Shown here: positions 44,970 through 53,460 of the stretch, piece by piece
Numbering within the stretch: the first letter of the stretch is position 1
Layout of the letters: each line of letters starts with the position of its first letter
Assembly (NCBI RefSeq): GCF_000687165.1
Contig: NZ_JMKU01000012.1
Location: 119,683 to 183,682 of the forward strand
From: Paracidovorax oryzae ATCC 19882
GTDB taxonomy: Bacteria; Pseudomonadota; Gammaproteobacteria; Burkholderiales; Burkholderiaceae_C
Direction: 5' to 3'
DNA: 64,000 nt
Program-made: the position numbers and the translations under genes
The notes under the pieces: generated by a model
What the model saw: only the letters and a program-made list of their open reading frames with translations
Told to the model about the DNA's origin: nothing
Database searches by the model: none

Positions 44970-45638
44970 TCAGGGGAGCGAGGTTGCCGGCTCGCTGCGG
45001 GAGGCGTTCTGCCAGAGGTCTCCACCCGAGGCATGCCGTGCCAGCAGCTTGTCCATTCCCTTGCGTGCGCAGCGCTGCAGCGATGTGAGCAGCGCATGGC
45101 CGGGATCGGCGATGCCGTAGCGGGTGCGCAGGTCGTGCTGCATGCGCCCCAGCAGCGCCGCAGCCATCTCCGCATCCGCCAGCGCGCGGTGGGCGCGGGC
45201 AGCGGGTGGCAGGCCAAGGTGCGCGACGATGCGCCCCAGTTGGTGACTTGCCGCTTCGGGATACAGGCGGCGGGACAGCAGCACCGTGCAGGCGAAGGCG
45301 TGGGGCGAAGGCAGGTCCGCACGGGCCAGTTCCGCCGTCCAGAAGCGGCTGTCGAACGAAGCGTTGTGTGCCACCATGGGTGCATCGCCCACGAAGCGCG
45401 CAGCCTCGCGCATCACCGACTCGGCCGGCGGCGCGGTATCCAGCATGGCCGGCGTGATGCCCGTGAGCTGGATGATGAACGGAGGCAGCCAGGCCCCGGT
45501 CTTCATGAGGCTCTGGAACCGGTCCACGGGCCGGCCCTCTTCCATGAGCACGATGGCCACCTCGGTGGCACGTGCGCCCTGCGAGGGCGTCATGCCGGTG
45601 GTTTCGAAATCGATGACGGCGATGCGGGAAGAAGGCAT
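44970..45638 (-). CDS. DnaQ-like 3'-5' exonuclease
   Basis: A 222-residue exonuclease of the DEDDh family. Exo I (VIDFETTGM), Exo II (HNASFDSRFW) and Exo III (HRALADAEMAAAL) motifs are all present. It resembles the stand-alone epsilon-like subunit often called 3'-5' exonuclease or DNA polymerase III subunit epsilon, without the polymerase-binding C-terminus. ATG 45638 immediately precedes the first beta strand. Role: degradation or proofreading of DNA or RNA ends. Confidence 0.92.
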   Translation of the reverse strand: MPSSRIAVIDFETTGMTPSQGARATEVAIVLMEEGRPVDRFQSLMKTGAWLPPFIIQLTGITPAMLDTAPPAESVMREAARFVGDAPMVAHNASFDSRFWTAELARADLPSPHAFACTVLLSRRLYPEAASHQLGRIVAHLGLPPAARAHRALADAEMAAALLGRMQHDLRTRYGIADPGHALLTSLQRCARKGMDKLLARHASGGDLWQNASRSEPATSLP

Positions 45639-45682
45639 GGGGCGATTGTCGCCCCTTGCTTCAAAGCGCGTTCGGGAGGTGC

Positions 45683-45892
45683 TCAGCCCGCCCCGCGCCC
45701 ACCGCCGCCGGTGGACGGACTGCCGCCGCCCTGGCGCGATTGCACCTGGTTGCTGCTGCCCACGTGCGCATCGCGGTCGTTGCGGCTCTGCGGCGTGCGC
45801 TGGCCTTCGTTGCGCTGCGTGGGTTCCTGGTGGCCTTGCTGGTTGTGGTCGTTCTCGACCTTGCCCGTGCCGGGCTGCTGCTTGTCGGACAT
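45683..45892 (-). CDS. Small hydrophilic protein of unknown function (69 residues)
   Basis: A 69-residue protein rich in Gln, Asn, Gly and Ser and without hydrophobic segments, so probably unstructured. A strong AAGGAG lies nine bases before the ATG, which argues that it is real. It sits between the exonuclease and a general-stress flavin-binding protein, both in the same direction. Composition resembles the 100-residue protein at 49008-49310. No homologous family recognised. Confidence 0.7.
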   Translation of the reverse strand: MSDKQQPGTGKVENDHNQQGHQEPTQRNEGQRTPQSRNDRDAHVGSSNQVQSRQGGGSPSTGGGGRGAG

Positions 45893-45971
45893 GTGTGTCT
45901 CCTTCCGGGGTGCTCAGGGAATGGAAAAACGGCAGTGCGGGAGGCACCGCCGTGTGCGACGGAACGGCAGG

Positions 45972-46469
45972 TCAGGACAGCGACAGCTCCCTGTGCTCTC
46001 CCATGTTCGGCGGATTGCCGGTGACCGCCGCCTTGGCCATCTTGAAGAGCTGGGTCATCTTGCTTTCCTTCACGTCCCAGTACTCGGCGTGCTGGATGCG
46101 GATCACCAGCAGCGCCAGGTTGGGGTCGTCGATGCCTTGCGGGAACCAGGCCTTGGCCGCGGGCGACCACAACGCCTCCTTGCGGGCCTTGTCCTCGATG
46201 AAGCCGGCCGTGCCGGACAGGGACACGTAGCTGTCCTTCTCGGGATTGGCGTAGGTCACATTCACCTGGGCATCGGCTTTCAGGCGCTGCGCGAGTTCAC
46301 CGTCGTGCGGGATGAAGAAGTACAGCTCCGAGTGCTCGTCGATGTCCTTGTTCTGCGTGGTCAGCGGATGGGCATGCAACTGTCCCGTGGCGGAACGGTG
46401 CGTGAGCATGCCGAAGCGGATGTCCTTGATCAGCTTCCAGAGCGTGGTCTGGGGGGAATCCTGGGTCAT
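45972..46469 (-). CDS. Pyridoxamine 5'-phosphate oxidase-like general stress protein
   Basis: A 165-residue protein of the FMN-binding split-barrel superfamily (general stress protein 26 group). The N-terminal LWKLIKDIRFGMLTHRSATGQLHAHPLTTQ and the core ELYFFIPHDGELAQRLKADAQVNVTYANPEKDSYVSLSGTAGF are characteristic. It probably binds FMN or FAD and is not a true PdxH, which is longer. GGAGG precedes the ATG at 46469. Forms a likely unit with the small hydrophilic gene downstream. Confidence 0.9.
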   Translation of the reverse strand: MTQDSPQTTLWKLIKDIRFGMLTHRSATGQLHAHPLTTQNKDIDEHSELYFFIPHDGELAQRLKADAQVNVTYANPEKDSYVSLSGTAGFIEDKARKEALWSPAAKAWFPQGIDDPNLALLVIRIQHAEYWDVKESKMTQLFKMAKAAVTGNPPNMGEHRELSLS

Positions 46470-46647
46470 GGGAGAGCCTCCGGTAGGGTGCGTGGCCGGG
46501 CGCGTGGCGGCCCGGTGTGGAAACCCAATGTAGGCCGCATGCAGTCCTGCCGGGGTCGGCCCTGCCGCCGCCTGGCTGTCGGGTGCGTCCGACACCGCGG
46601 CGCCTGTGCATTGCGCCCTGATGCCGTCAGGTGCGCGCCATCAGACC

Positions 46648-48873
46648 CTACGCCGCCGCGCGGCGCTGGAGCGTGAAGGGCGGAAGGCCCTTGAGCAGCC
46701 GCTGGCCGTAGGCCGTGCGCACCAGGCGCTTGTCGTAGCAATAGACGTGGGCGCGGTCTTCCTCGGTGCGGATGGCGCGTCCCACCCACTGCGCAAGCCG
46801 GATGGCCGTGGCGGGTACCACGAGTTCGCTGAACGGGTCGCGTCCCGCGCCGCGCAGCCACTCGGCGCGCGCTTCGCCCACCGGGTCGTCCGGCGGCGCG
46901 AACGGCAGCTTGGTGATGAAGAGCGATTCGCAGAGCGCGCCCGGCAGGTCCAGGCCCTCGCCGAACGACTGCATGCCGAAGATGATCGACGGCTCGCCCG
47001 CCGCCACGCGCTCCCGGTGCCGGGCCAGCAGCTGGGAGCGCGGCATCTGCGTCTGCACCAGCACCGTGCTGCGCATGGCGGTGGGCAGCGCGTCCACGGC
47101 CTGCCGCATCTGGTCGCGCGAGGTGAACAGCACCAGGGCACCGGCCTCGACCATGGCCAGGTCGCTCAGCAGCGCGTCCACCATTTCGGCGGTGTAGTCG
47201 GCCGCCTGCCGTGGATCGGCCTGCGTCTCTGTGGCGACGAGCGTGCCCTGCAGCGCATAGTCGAAGGGGCTGGGCACTTCCAGGGTGGTCACCGCATCGT
47301 CGCCGTGCAGGCCGGCCTCGCGCAGGAAGAAATCGAACTGGCCGCAACTCGTGAGCGTGGCCGATGTGAGCACCGCTCCGCGCACGGCCGACCACAGGTG
47401 GTTGCGCAGCGTATTGCCCGGCAGCACCGGGCTGGCATGCGCCTTGACGACGATGAAGTCGCCATCCACCGCCAGCGTGAACCACTTGGCTGCCGGCACG
47501 GAACCCTCGGGGGCGTCCTGCAGCAGCAACTGGGCGGTATCGTGCACGCCCTCCAGCCGGGGCGCGAGCGCGCCGATCTGCGCATAGAGCGTGGACAGGC
47601 GCCGCGCCTCGTCCGGCTTGTCGCGCATTTCCGAGCGCAGCGCCTTGGCGATGGCGCGCAGCGCGTCGAGAAAGCCCGCCGCATGGTGCGCCACCTGGCT
47701 GAAAGGCTCCACCAGGGCCGCGGGCAGCGCGCCGCCTGCAACGCGTGCGCGCGTGGGCGCCGCGGCCGCGGGAATGCGGGAGGACTGCGCGGATGCGGTA
47801 CGCCCGCCGCCCCAGGCGGGCCGCGGCGCGCGCAGCTCGTCGCCATACACATCCATGACCATGCGCGCCGCATCCTGCAGCGCGGTGCGCAGCCGGGCGG
47901 AATGGTTGGGGATGTCCGCCACTTCCTCGACTTCCATCAGCGTGCCGATGCGCAGCGCGCGGCTCGCGAGCTTGTCGATCCAGGTCAGCCGGCTCAGGTC
48001 CGCCTCGCAGGCGAACTGGTCGAGCGCCGTGGAGGGCAGGTGGTGGGCTTCATCCACCACGAGCAGGCAGTTGTCCAGCTCGGGCAGCAGCCGTGCGCCG
48101 ATCGAGGACAGCAGCAGGTCGTGGTTGGCCACGATCACCTGCGCGGCCACCAGGGCCTTGCGACGGTCGTAGTAGGTGCACTGGCTGAAGGCCGGGCAAT
48201 GCTTGCCGGTGCAGGAACTGGCCTCGGCCGCCACCGGGCTCCAGACCTCGGGCTCGGGCGGGGACTCGAGCGTGTCGCGGTCGCCGTCCCATGCGCCGCG
48301 CGCGAGCACGTCGGCCATGGTGGCGTAGAACTTCATGCGTGCCTCGGTCTCGTGGCGCGGGCGCGCGGCGCGGGCCGCGGCCTCTTCCTCGGCGAACAGG
48401 TCGTCCTCGGGTCCCTCGTCGCCCGATTCGCCCGTGCCCGCCAGGCGCTCGAGCTTGAGCTTGCAGACGTAGCGACCGCGTCCCTTGGCGAGCGCGAACT
48501 GGAACGGCTGCGGCATGCGGGCGGCGAGCGCCGGCAGGTCCTTCTGCACGAGCTGCTCCTGCAGCGCCACGGTGGCCGTGGAAATCAGCACGCGCGTGCC
48601 GCGCGCAAGCGCCATCGCGATCGCCGGCACGCTGTAGGCCAGCGATTTGCCCACGCCTGTTCCGGCCTGCACCACGGCAATGGAGCGCGCAGGCGGCGGT
48701 GGCGCGCTGTCGCCGTCCTCGGCTTCCACCTTGCCGAGTTGCGCCCGCGCGAACGTGTGCGCCACCTGCTCGGCCATGCGCCGCTGCCCGCCACGGCTGC
48801 GGAACCCCTCAGTGGCCTGCACCACCGCATCGAAAGACTGCAGGGCCTGCGCGGCCCACTCCTGTTGAGACAT
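46648..48873 (-). CDS. dinG: DinG-like superfamily 2 helicase with iron-sulfur domain
   Basis: A 741-residue XPD/DinG-type ATP-dependent DNA helicase. Walker A GTGVGKS at 71-77, an iron-sulfur cluster site with Cys137, Cys221, Cys226 and Cys232, and Walker B DEAHH at 274-278 are present. C-terminal motifs V-VI (FGMQSFGEGLDLPG, QWVGRAIRTEED) complete the enzyme. The spacing between the first and second cluster cysteines is large because of an acidic insertion at about 145-175. It unwinds forked or R-loop DNA with 5'-3' polarity in known members. Confidence 0.92.
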   Translation of the reverse strand: MSQQEWAAQALQSFDAVVQATEGFRSRGGQRRMAEQVAHTFARAQLGKVEAEDGDSAPPPPARSIAVVQAGTGVGKSLAYSVPAIAMALARGTRVLISTATVALQEQLVQKDLPALAARMPQPFQFALAKGRGRYVCKLKLERLAGTGESGDEGPEDDLFAEEEAAARAARPRHETEARMKFYATMADVLARGAWDGDRDTLESPPEPEVWSPVAAEASSCTGKHCPAFSQCTYYDRRKALVAAQVIVANHDLLLSSIGARLLPELDNCLLVVDEAHHLPSTALDQFACEADLSRLTWIDKLASRALRIGTLMEVEEVADIPNHSARLRTALQDAARMVMDVYGDELRAPRPAWGGGRTASAQSSRIPAAAAPTRARVAGGALPAALVEPFSQVAHHAAGFLDALRAIAKALRSEMRDKPDEARRLSTLYAQIGALAPRLEGVHDTAQLLLQDAPEGSVPAAKWFTLAVDGDFIVVKAHASPVLPGNTLRNHLWSAVRGAVLTSATLTSCGQFDFFLREAGLHGDDAVTTLEVPSPFDYALQGTLVATETQADPRQAADYTAEMVDALLSDLAMVEAGALVLFTSRDQMRQAVDALPTAMRSTVLVQTQMPRSQLLARHRERVAAGEPSIIFGMQSFGEGLDLPGALCESLFITKLPFAPPDDPVGEARAEWLRGAGRDPFSELVVPATAIRLAQWVGRAIRTEEDRAHVYCYDKRLVRTAYGQRLLKGLPPFTLQRRAAA

Positions 48874-49007
48874 ACAGTGGTAGTGTACCGGCCAGGCCAG
48901 TGCGCGGCGGACTACAGACGGGGCGGAGCACGTTTTCTAGCATGAAGAAGAACAGGCCCTGAGCCGCTGCAACCGCCATCCCGGCGGTGCAACCCAAGGA
49001 GATCCCC

Positions 49008-49310
49008 ATGTCCCAAGCCCCCCGTTCCTCCGACCAGCAAGGGGCCGATCCCACGGCCTCCGCCCGCGTGCCCCAGCGGGTCGAGCGCCGTATCGACACC
49101 ACCCGGAAGCACCCTGCTCCGGATGCCGAGCAGCAGGACCTGAACAGCCCCGAGGCGCGCCTGCCCCACGAACGCGATCAGTCCGTGGACATGACGGACG
49201 GCAAGCCGGATCCGGAGATGAAGCAGGCCCATGATGACCTGGAGCGTGGCCTCAAGGACACCGACCGCGGTGCCCCGGCCCACGAGGCCTACCAGAAGCA
49301 GAAGCGCTGA
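49008..49310 (+). CDS. Small hydrophilic protein of unknown function (100 residues)
   Basis: A 100-residue charged protein, rich in Asp, Glu, Gln and Arg, with no hydrophobic segment. AAGGAGAT lies eight bases before the ATG. Only polar low-complexity features are visible (for example QRVERRIDTTRKHPAPDAEQQDLN). It is divergent from the dinG-like gene. A desiccation or stress-type disordered protein is possible, but no family is recognised. Confidence 0.7.
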   Translation: MSQAPRSSDQQGADPTASARVPQRVERRIDTTRKHPAPDAEQQDLNSPEARLPHERDQSVDMTDGKPDPEMKQAHDDLERGLKDTDRGAPAHEAYQKQKR

Positions 49311-49343
49311 GCCAGCCTGTATTCCGGAACGGCCTGCCGGCCG

Positions 49344-50744
49344 TCAATCCAGGTTTTCGACACGCAGGTGCGCCGGTGTGCCCATGCACCAGTCCGCCTG
49401 CACGGTACGCTGCAGGACGTCGCGAACGGCGCCGTCCCGTGCCGGCCGGGTGAGTGCCAGCAACTGGGCCTGGCCGCTGCCGGGGCCCTGGGGACGCCAG
49501 GCATCGAGCCGCTCCACTGCGACACCGGCCTGCGCTAGCCACTGCGCCAGAGCGGCCGGCGCCATGCCCTCCGTACCCTCGCCCAACGGAATGCGCAGGT
49601 AATGCCGGGTCACCACGTCGTCCATGCGCAGCACGGGGCGATCCACCAGTGCCGCGCCCGGCACGCCCAGCGGCGGCACCGTGCAGCGGATGGGGCCGCC
49701 GGCCTGCGCCACCGTCTGGCGGGCCAGGTCCACCAGATCGGCGACCACCGCGGAGGCGGTCGGCTCCGCTCCCGCCCCGGCGCCATAGTGCAGCGCGATG
49801 CCCTGTGCATCCCCGCGCAGCATGACGGCGTTCATCGCCCCTTCCACCTGCGCGAGCAGGTGCGTGGCGGGCACCAGCGCAGGATGCACCCGCAGCTCCA
49901 CCGATTCCCCCTGCCGCCGAGCGATGCCCAGCAGCTTCACGGCATGGCCCCACTCCCGCGCTGCTGCCACGTCCAGTGCGTCCACTCCGCGGATGCCCTC
50001 CACATGGGCGCGGTCGAAGCGGACCGGCATGCCGAAGGCGTTGGCGGCCAGCAAGGCGGTCTTGTGGGCGGCATCGATGCCGTCCACGTCGAAGGTGGGA
50101 TCGGCCTCCGCATAGCCCAGGGCCTGGGCTTCCGCCAGCGCATCGCCGAACGCAAGGCCGGCCTGCCGCATGCGGCTCAGGATGTAGTTGCTGGTGCCGT
50201 TCACGATGCCGGCCAGCCATTCCACGCGGTTCGCCGTGGCACCTTCGCGCAGCGCCTTCACGATGGGGATGCCGCCGGCCACGGCCGCTTCATAGGCGAG
50301 CGGCACGCCGCGCGACTCAGACTGGGTGAACAGCGCATTGCCATGCACCGCCAGCAGCGCCTTGTTGGCCGTGACCACGGGCTTGCCAAGGCCTATGGCC
50401 GCCGACACCCATTCGCGCGGGGCATCCGTGCCCCCGGCCACTTCCAGCAGCACGTCGATGCCGGAATGCGTGGCCAGCGCCAGCGGATCGCCGGTGAGTT
50501 CCACGCGATCGGCCGCTTCGCCGAGCACGCGCCTGGCACGCGCCAGGTCGCGGGCCGCCACCGCCACGATCTCGATGCCCCGTCCCGCACGCGCCGCGAT
50601 CTGCGCCTGGTTGCGGGCCAGCACCTGCCAGGTGCCCAGGCCTACGGTGCCGATGCCGATCATGCCCACGCGCAGGGGACGCAGGCCCGCACCGCCGGCG
50701 GGGGCGGCGGCAGGAAGGGGACGCCATTGGGGGTCGTTGAACAT
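49344..50744 (-). CDS. hom: Homoserine dehydrogenase
   Basis: A 466-residue oxidoreductase of threonine and methionine synthesis. The NAD(P) motif GIGTVGLGT is at 30-38, VTANKALLAVHG and AGIVNGTSNYILSRM follow, and the catalytic-lysine region GYAEADPTFDVDGIDAAHK is present. A divergent C-terminal region (about 385-460) replaces the usual ACT domain, so allosteric control is uncertain. A thr leader peptide and terminator lie directly upstream, implying regulation by threonine and isoleucine through attenuation. The next gene upstream is a ferredoxin. Confidence 0.95.
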   Translation of the reverse strand: MFNDPQWRPLPAAAPAGGAGLRPLRVGMIGIGTVGLGTWQVLARNQAQIAARAGRGIEIVAVAARDLARARRVLGEAADRVELTGDPLALATHSGIDVLLEVAGGTDAPREWVSAAIGLGKPVVTANKALLAVHGNALFTQSESRGVPLAYEAAVAGGIPIVKALREGATANRVEWLAGIVNGTSNYILSRMRQAGLAFGDALAEAQALGYAEADPTFDVDGIDAAHKTALLAANAFGMPVRFDRAHVEGIRGVDALDVAAAREWGHAVKLLGIARRQGESVELRVHPALVPATHLLAQVEGAMNAVMLRGDAQGIALHYGAGAGAEPTASAVVADLVDLARQTVAQAGGPIRCTVPPLGVPGAALVDRPVLRMDDVVTRHYLRIPLGEGTEGMAPAALAQWLAQAGVAVERLDAWRPQGPGSGQAQLLALTRPARDGAVRDVLQRTVQADWCMGTPAHLRVENLD

Positions 50745-50792
50745 CGGGTCACTCTCTTTCTCTCGAACAAAGGGCGCGATGGCCCGGAAACG

Positions 50793-50817
50793 AAAAACCC
50801 GGCGGTCGGGCCGGGTT
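50793..50817 (-). terminator. thr attenuator terminator before hom
   Basis: On the minus strand AACCCGG and CCGGGTT form a stem around a short GC-rich loop, followed by TTTTT. It lies between the leader peptide and the hom start. Confidence 0.8.
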
Positions 50818-50873
50818 CGTTCGAGGAGGGAATGACACCAGGCGACCGTCGGAACGGCCACCCAGCGCGCAGG

Positions 50874-50915
50874 CTAGGCAGCCGCGGTGGTAATGGTGAT
50901 CATCGTCATTCGCAT
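50874..50915 (-). CDS. thrL: thr operon leader peptide
   Basis: A 13-residue frame MRMTMITITTAAA with four threonines and two isoleucines in succession, as in the thrL peptide of E. coli. It is followed by a terminator and then hom. It is too short for usual gene finding. Stalling of ribosomes at the Thr/Ile codons when these amino acids are scarce would prevent termination. Confidence 0.85.
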   Translation of the reverse strand: MRMTMITITTAAA

Positions 50916-51011
50916 GCAGCAGGCCGCTGCCGCCGCCACGGGGGCGCGGAACAGGGGGCTGGGGGTGCGTGCGAACGACATGGCGATGCAGTGTACAGGA
51001 ATGCCGGACTT

Positions 51012-51260
51012 TCACCGCGGCCCGGTGCGCTCCATCCGGATGGCATCGAAGGGGCAATGCACGGCGCACAGGGCGCATCCCGTGCAACCCGCCGGGTCGT
51101 GCAGCGTCGACCGCTTCGGGCCCCATGGTGGAGGCGGTGCGCCTTCCCGGCCAGGGCTGCCCTCCGTACCCAGCGACAGCACGTGCGGCGCGCAGACCGC
51201 CACGCACCGGCCGCAGCCCGTGCAGCGGCCGGGATCGATGGCGGGCAGGGCTTTAGGCAT
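51012..51260 (-). CDS. 2x[4Fe-4S] ferredoxin
   Basis: An 82-residue protein with two complete clusters of ligands: Cys13, 16, 19 and 23 and Cys59, 62, 65 and 69 (CxxCxxCxxxC twice). A Gly/Pro-rich insert of about 30 residues separates them. It is an electron carrier; the partner is not evident. ATG at 51260 is preferred over one 36 bases upstream. Confidence 0.88.
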   Translation of the reverse strand: MPKALPAIDPGRCTGCGRCVAVCAPHVLSLGTEGSPGREGAPPPPWGPKRSTLHDPAGCTGCALCAVHCPFDAIRMERTGPR

Positions 51261-51341
51261 GGAAGGCGACATGTGCGGCTGGCAAGGCGATGGCACGGCC
51301 AGGGCGCGGCGTGCTCCCGCCGATGATGCCAGCGCGGCCTG

Positions 51342-51779
51342 TCAGCCCACGAGCTGCGCGTCCAGCGTGATCTCCGGCACCCCGGCGAGCGCCTTCGACA
51401 GCGGGCAGTTGGCCTTGGCGCCGGCCGCGATTTCCTGGAACTTCGCATCGTCGATGCCCGGCACTTTCGCCTTGAGCGTGAGCGCGATGCGGTCGATCTT
51501 GAAGCCTTCGCCTTCCTTGGCGAGGCGCACCTTGGCGGTGGTGTCGAGCGTTTCCGTGGCGATGCCGGCCTTCTCGCAGGCGAATGCGAATGCCATGGTG
51601 AAGCAGGCAGCATGTGCCGCGCCGACGATTTCTTCCGGATTGGTGCCCGTGCGGTCGTCGCCGAAACGGCTGCCGAAGCCATACGGGTAGTTTTTCAGCG
51701 CGCCGGTCTCGGTGCTGATCTGGCCCTGGCCGGTCTTGCCGGCGCCTTGCCAATGGATGGATGCGGTTTTCTCGGACAT
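51342..51779 (-). CDS. osmC: OsmC-family peroxiredoxin
   Basis: A 145-residue OsmC/Ohr protein that reduces organic hydroperoxides. The reactive cysteines are Cys59 (AAHAACFTMAFA) and the C-terminal one near residue 125 (KANCPLSKAL). The N-terminal SIHWQGAGKTGQGQISTETGALKNYPYGFGSRFGD matches OsmC more than Ohr. A lone gene behind AAAGGAGT. Confidence 0.95.
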   Translation of the reverse strand: MSEKTASIHWQGAGKTGQGQISTETGALKNYPYGFGSRFGDDRTGTNPEEIVGAAHAACFTMAFAFACEKAGIATETLDTTAKVRLAKEGEGFKIDRIALTLKAKVPGIDDAKFQEIAAGAKANCPLSKALAGVPEITLDAQLVG

Positions 51780-51924
51780 GCGGACTCCTTTTGCTGTGGG
51801 GTGGGACAAACCGCCATCACAGCATGGCTCGCGCCGCCGCCGCGTGGGCGCAGGGAGCGCTCGCGGCCCCGTCCGCGTCCTACAGCTCAGTTCAATGGTT
51901 CCGTGGAGCGCGCGCGGGCCGCAC

Positions 51925-52353
51925 TCAACGTTGCCGTGTGCCGCCGCCCTGTCCCTGCGCGGCCGGGCCATAGGCGCACCAGCCGGGGCGCGGGCTCTTC
52001 TTCTGCGGATGCAGCCGGCAAGTTTCCGGCCGCACCTCGTACACCGTGCAGCGCCGCGTGGCCGCGTCCAGGAAGTGGCAATCGCCGCTGGCGCGCCGCG
52101 CCATGGTGAACACCACGTTCTTGTGGTTGAAGTGGTCGATGAGCCGCGCCTTCTGCAGCCGCTTCGCGATGTGCCGCGGCTCCTCGTGCTCGGCCTCGAA
52201 CGCATCCACCAACCCCAGCCGCACGAGATCGGACAGCTGCACCTCCAGCGGCATGGTGCAGCAGTTGGCCGCGCAGGTCGCGCACAGGCCCGCGCGGTAG
52301 CGGGTCCAGGTGGCGGGGTTGTCGATATTGACGATGGAAATCGGGGAGCGCAT
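51925..52353 (-). CDS. YkgJ-family cysteine cluster protein
   Basis: A 142-residue protein with an N-terminal cluster CATCAANCC (Cys24, 27, 31, 32) and later cysteines in GDCHFL, RRCTVYEVRPETCRLHP and WCAYGP, the zinc- or iron-chelating pattern of PF03692. C-terminal tail is polar. Function unknown. It is 40 bp after the rtcA stop on the same strand and might be cotranscribed with it. Confidence 0.88.
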   Translation of the reverse strand: MRSPISIVNIDNPATWTRYRAGLCATCAANCCTMPLEVQLSDLVRLGLVDAFEAEHEEPRHIAKRLQKARLIDHFNHKNVVFTMARRASGDCHFLDAATRRCTVYEVRPETCRLHPQKKSPRPGWCAYGPAAQGQGGGTRQR

Positions 52354-52392
52354 GGCGGGGCGGGATCGGCAGGCAGGCGATTGTCGTTCACC

Positions 52393-53430
52393 CTAGCGCG
52401 GCTGTGCGCGGACCGTCCAGTGGTTGCCTGTTCCTTCCACTGCAAACCGTACCGGCAGGAAGTGTTCGATCACGGCGAAGTGCGTGGTCGCGTGGGCGGT
52501 CAGCTCCGTGCAGGTGTAGGTGGCCCCGCGCTGGCGCTGCCATACGGCCAGGGCCAGCGGCAGCGCCCACTGGTCTGCCAGGAAGGGGCCCAGCGCCGCG
52601 TCGCTTGCCAGGTAGGCCTGCACATCGCGGGCCAGTTCCTGCGCCACCTCTTCCGCGCTGGTGCCTTTCACGCCGAATTGCGTGAAAACCTCCGTGACGT
52701 TCTCGCACGCCAGCGTGGCAATCAGCGCATTGCCCGGCCCTTCGTGCTGCCGGGTGGGTGCCAGGCGCAATTGCTCCCTGCTCCAGCCCAGCGCTGCGCC
52801 CAGGTGCTCCAGCTCTCGCCGGGCGACCGCCCGCGGCAGCGCAGGGGCCAGGCATTCCGCGCAGTGCGGCATCGCGGTGCCGCGCTGCAGCAGGTCGAAT
52901 GGCTGCAGCCGTTCCGCGCCGGGGGTGATGTGCGCCTCGATGCGGCCGCCTCCCGCCGGATAGAAGCCCAGCCGGTGCAGCGTGAGCTCGGCCGGGGCAC
53001 CGAGTCGGCGCACCAGCGGGGCATAGCTGCGCTCCAGGAAATGGAACGGTGGCGCCATGGGGTTGTGCGTACCGCCGTGCAATTGCACCCGGCTGGGCGC
53101 ATCGGCCATCAGCAGCGCCGGCCACACCGTCTGCAGCACCAGCGTGCAGCTGCCCGCCGATCCGACGTGGAACGCATAGTCGCCCGCCCGTACGGTGCCA
53201 GGGACGAAGCGCAGGGACTGGGAGTTCAGTTCCGCCCCCTGGACCTCGGCGCCGCAGATCTCCGCTGCGGCCGCCACGCAGGCCAGATGCTGCCGCATCA
53301 GGCCCGGCTTGGGCCGGCCGGCGCGGATGCGCTGCAGTTCGAAGGGCTGGCCCGTGCACATGGACAGGGCCAGCGAGGCCCGCAATATCTGTCCGCCGCC
53401 TTCCCCGGCGGAGCCATCGATGTCGATCAT
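52393..53430 (-). CDS. rtcA: RNA 3'-terminal phosphate cyclase RtcA
   Basis: A 345-residue enzyme that turns an RNA 3'-phosphate into a 2',3'-cyclic phosphate with ATP, through a histidine-AMP intermediate. The N-terminus IDGSAGEGGGQILRASLALS is diagnostic, and the adenylated histidine is in ATTHFAVIEHF near residue 317. In known pathways the cyclic phosphate end feeds RtcB ligation. Last gene of the RtcR-controlled operon; a 30-bp gap separates it from rlaP. The insert domain is present. Confidence 0.95.
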   Translation of the reverse strand: MIDIDGSAGEGGGQILRASLALSMCTGQPFELQRIRAGRPKPGLMRQHLACVAAAAEICGAEVQGAELNSQSLRFVPGTVRAGDYAFHVGSAGSCTLVLQTVWPALLMADAPSRVQLHGGTHNPMAPPFHFLERSYAPLVRRLGAPAELTLHRLGFYPAGGGRIEAHITPGAERLQPFDLLQRGTAMPHCAECLAPALPRAVARRELEHLGAALGWSREQLRLAPTRQHEGPGNALIATLACENVTEVFTQFGVKGTSAEEVAQELARDVQAYLASDAALGPFLADQWALPLALAVWQRQRGATYTCTELTAHATTHFAVIEHFLPVRFAVEGTGNHWTVRAQPR

Positions 53431-53460
53431 GGTGTTGTTCTTCTTTCTGGTCGTTCGTTT

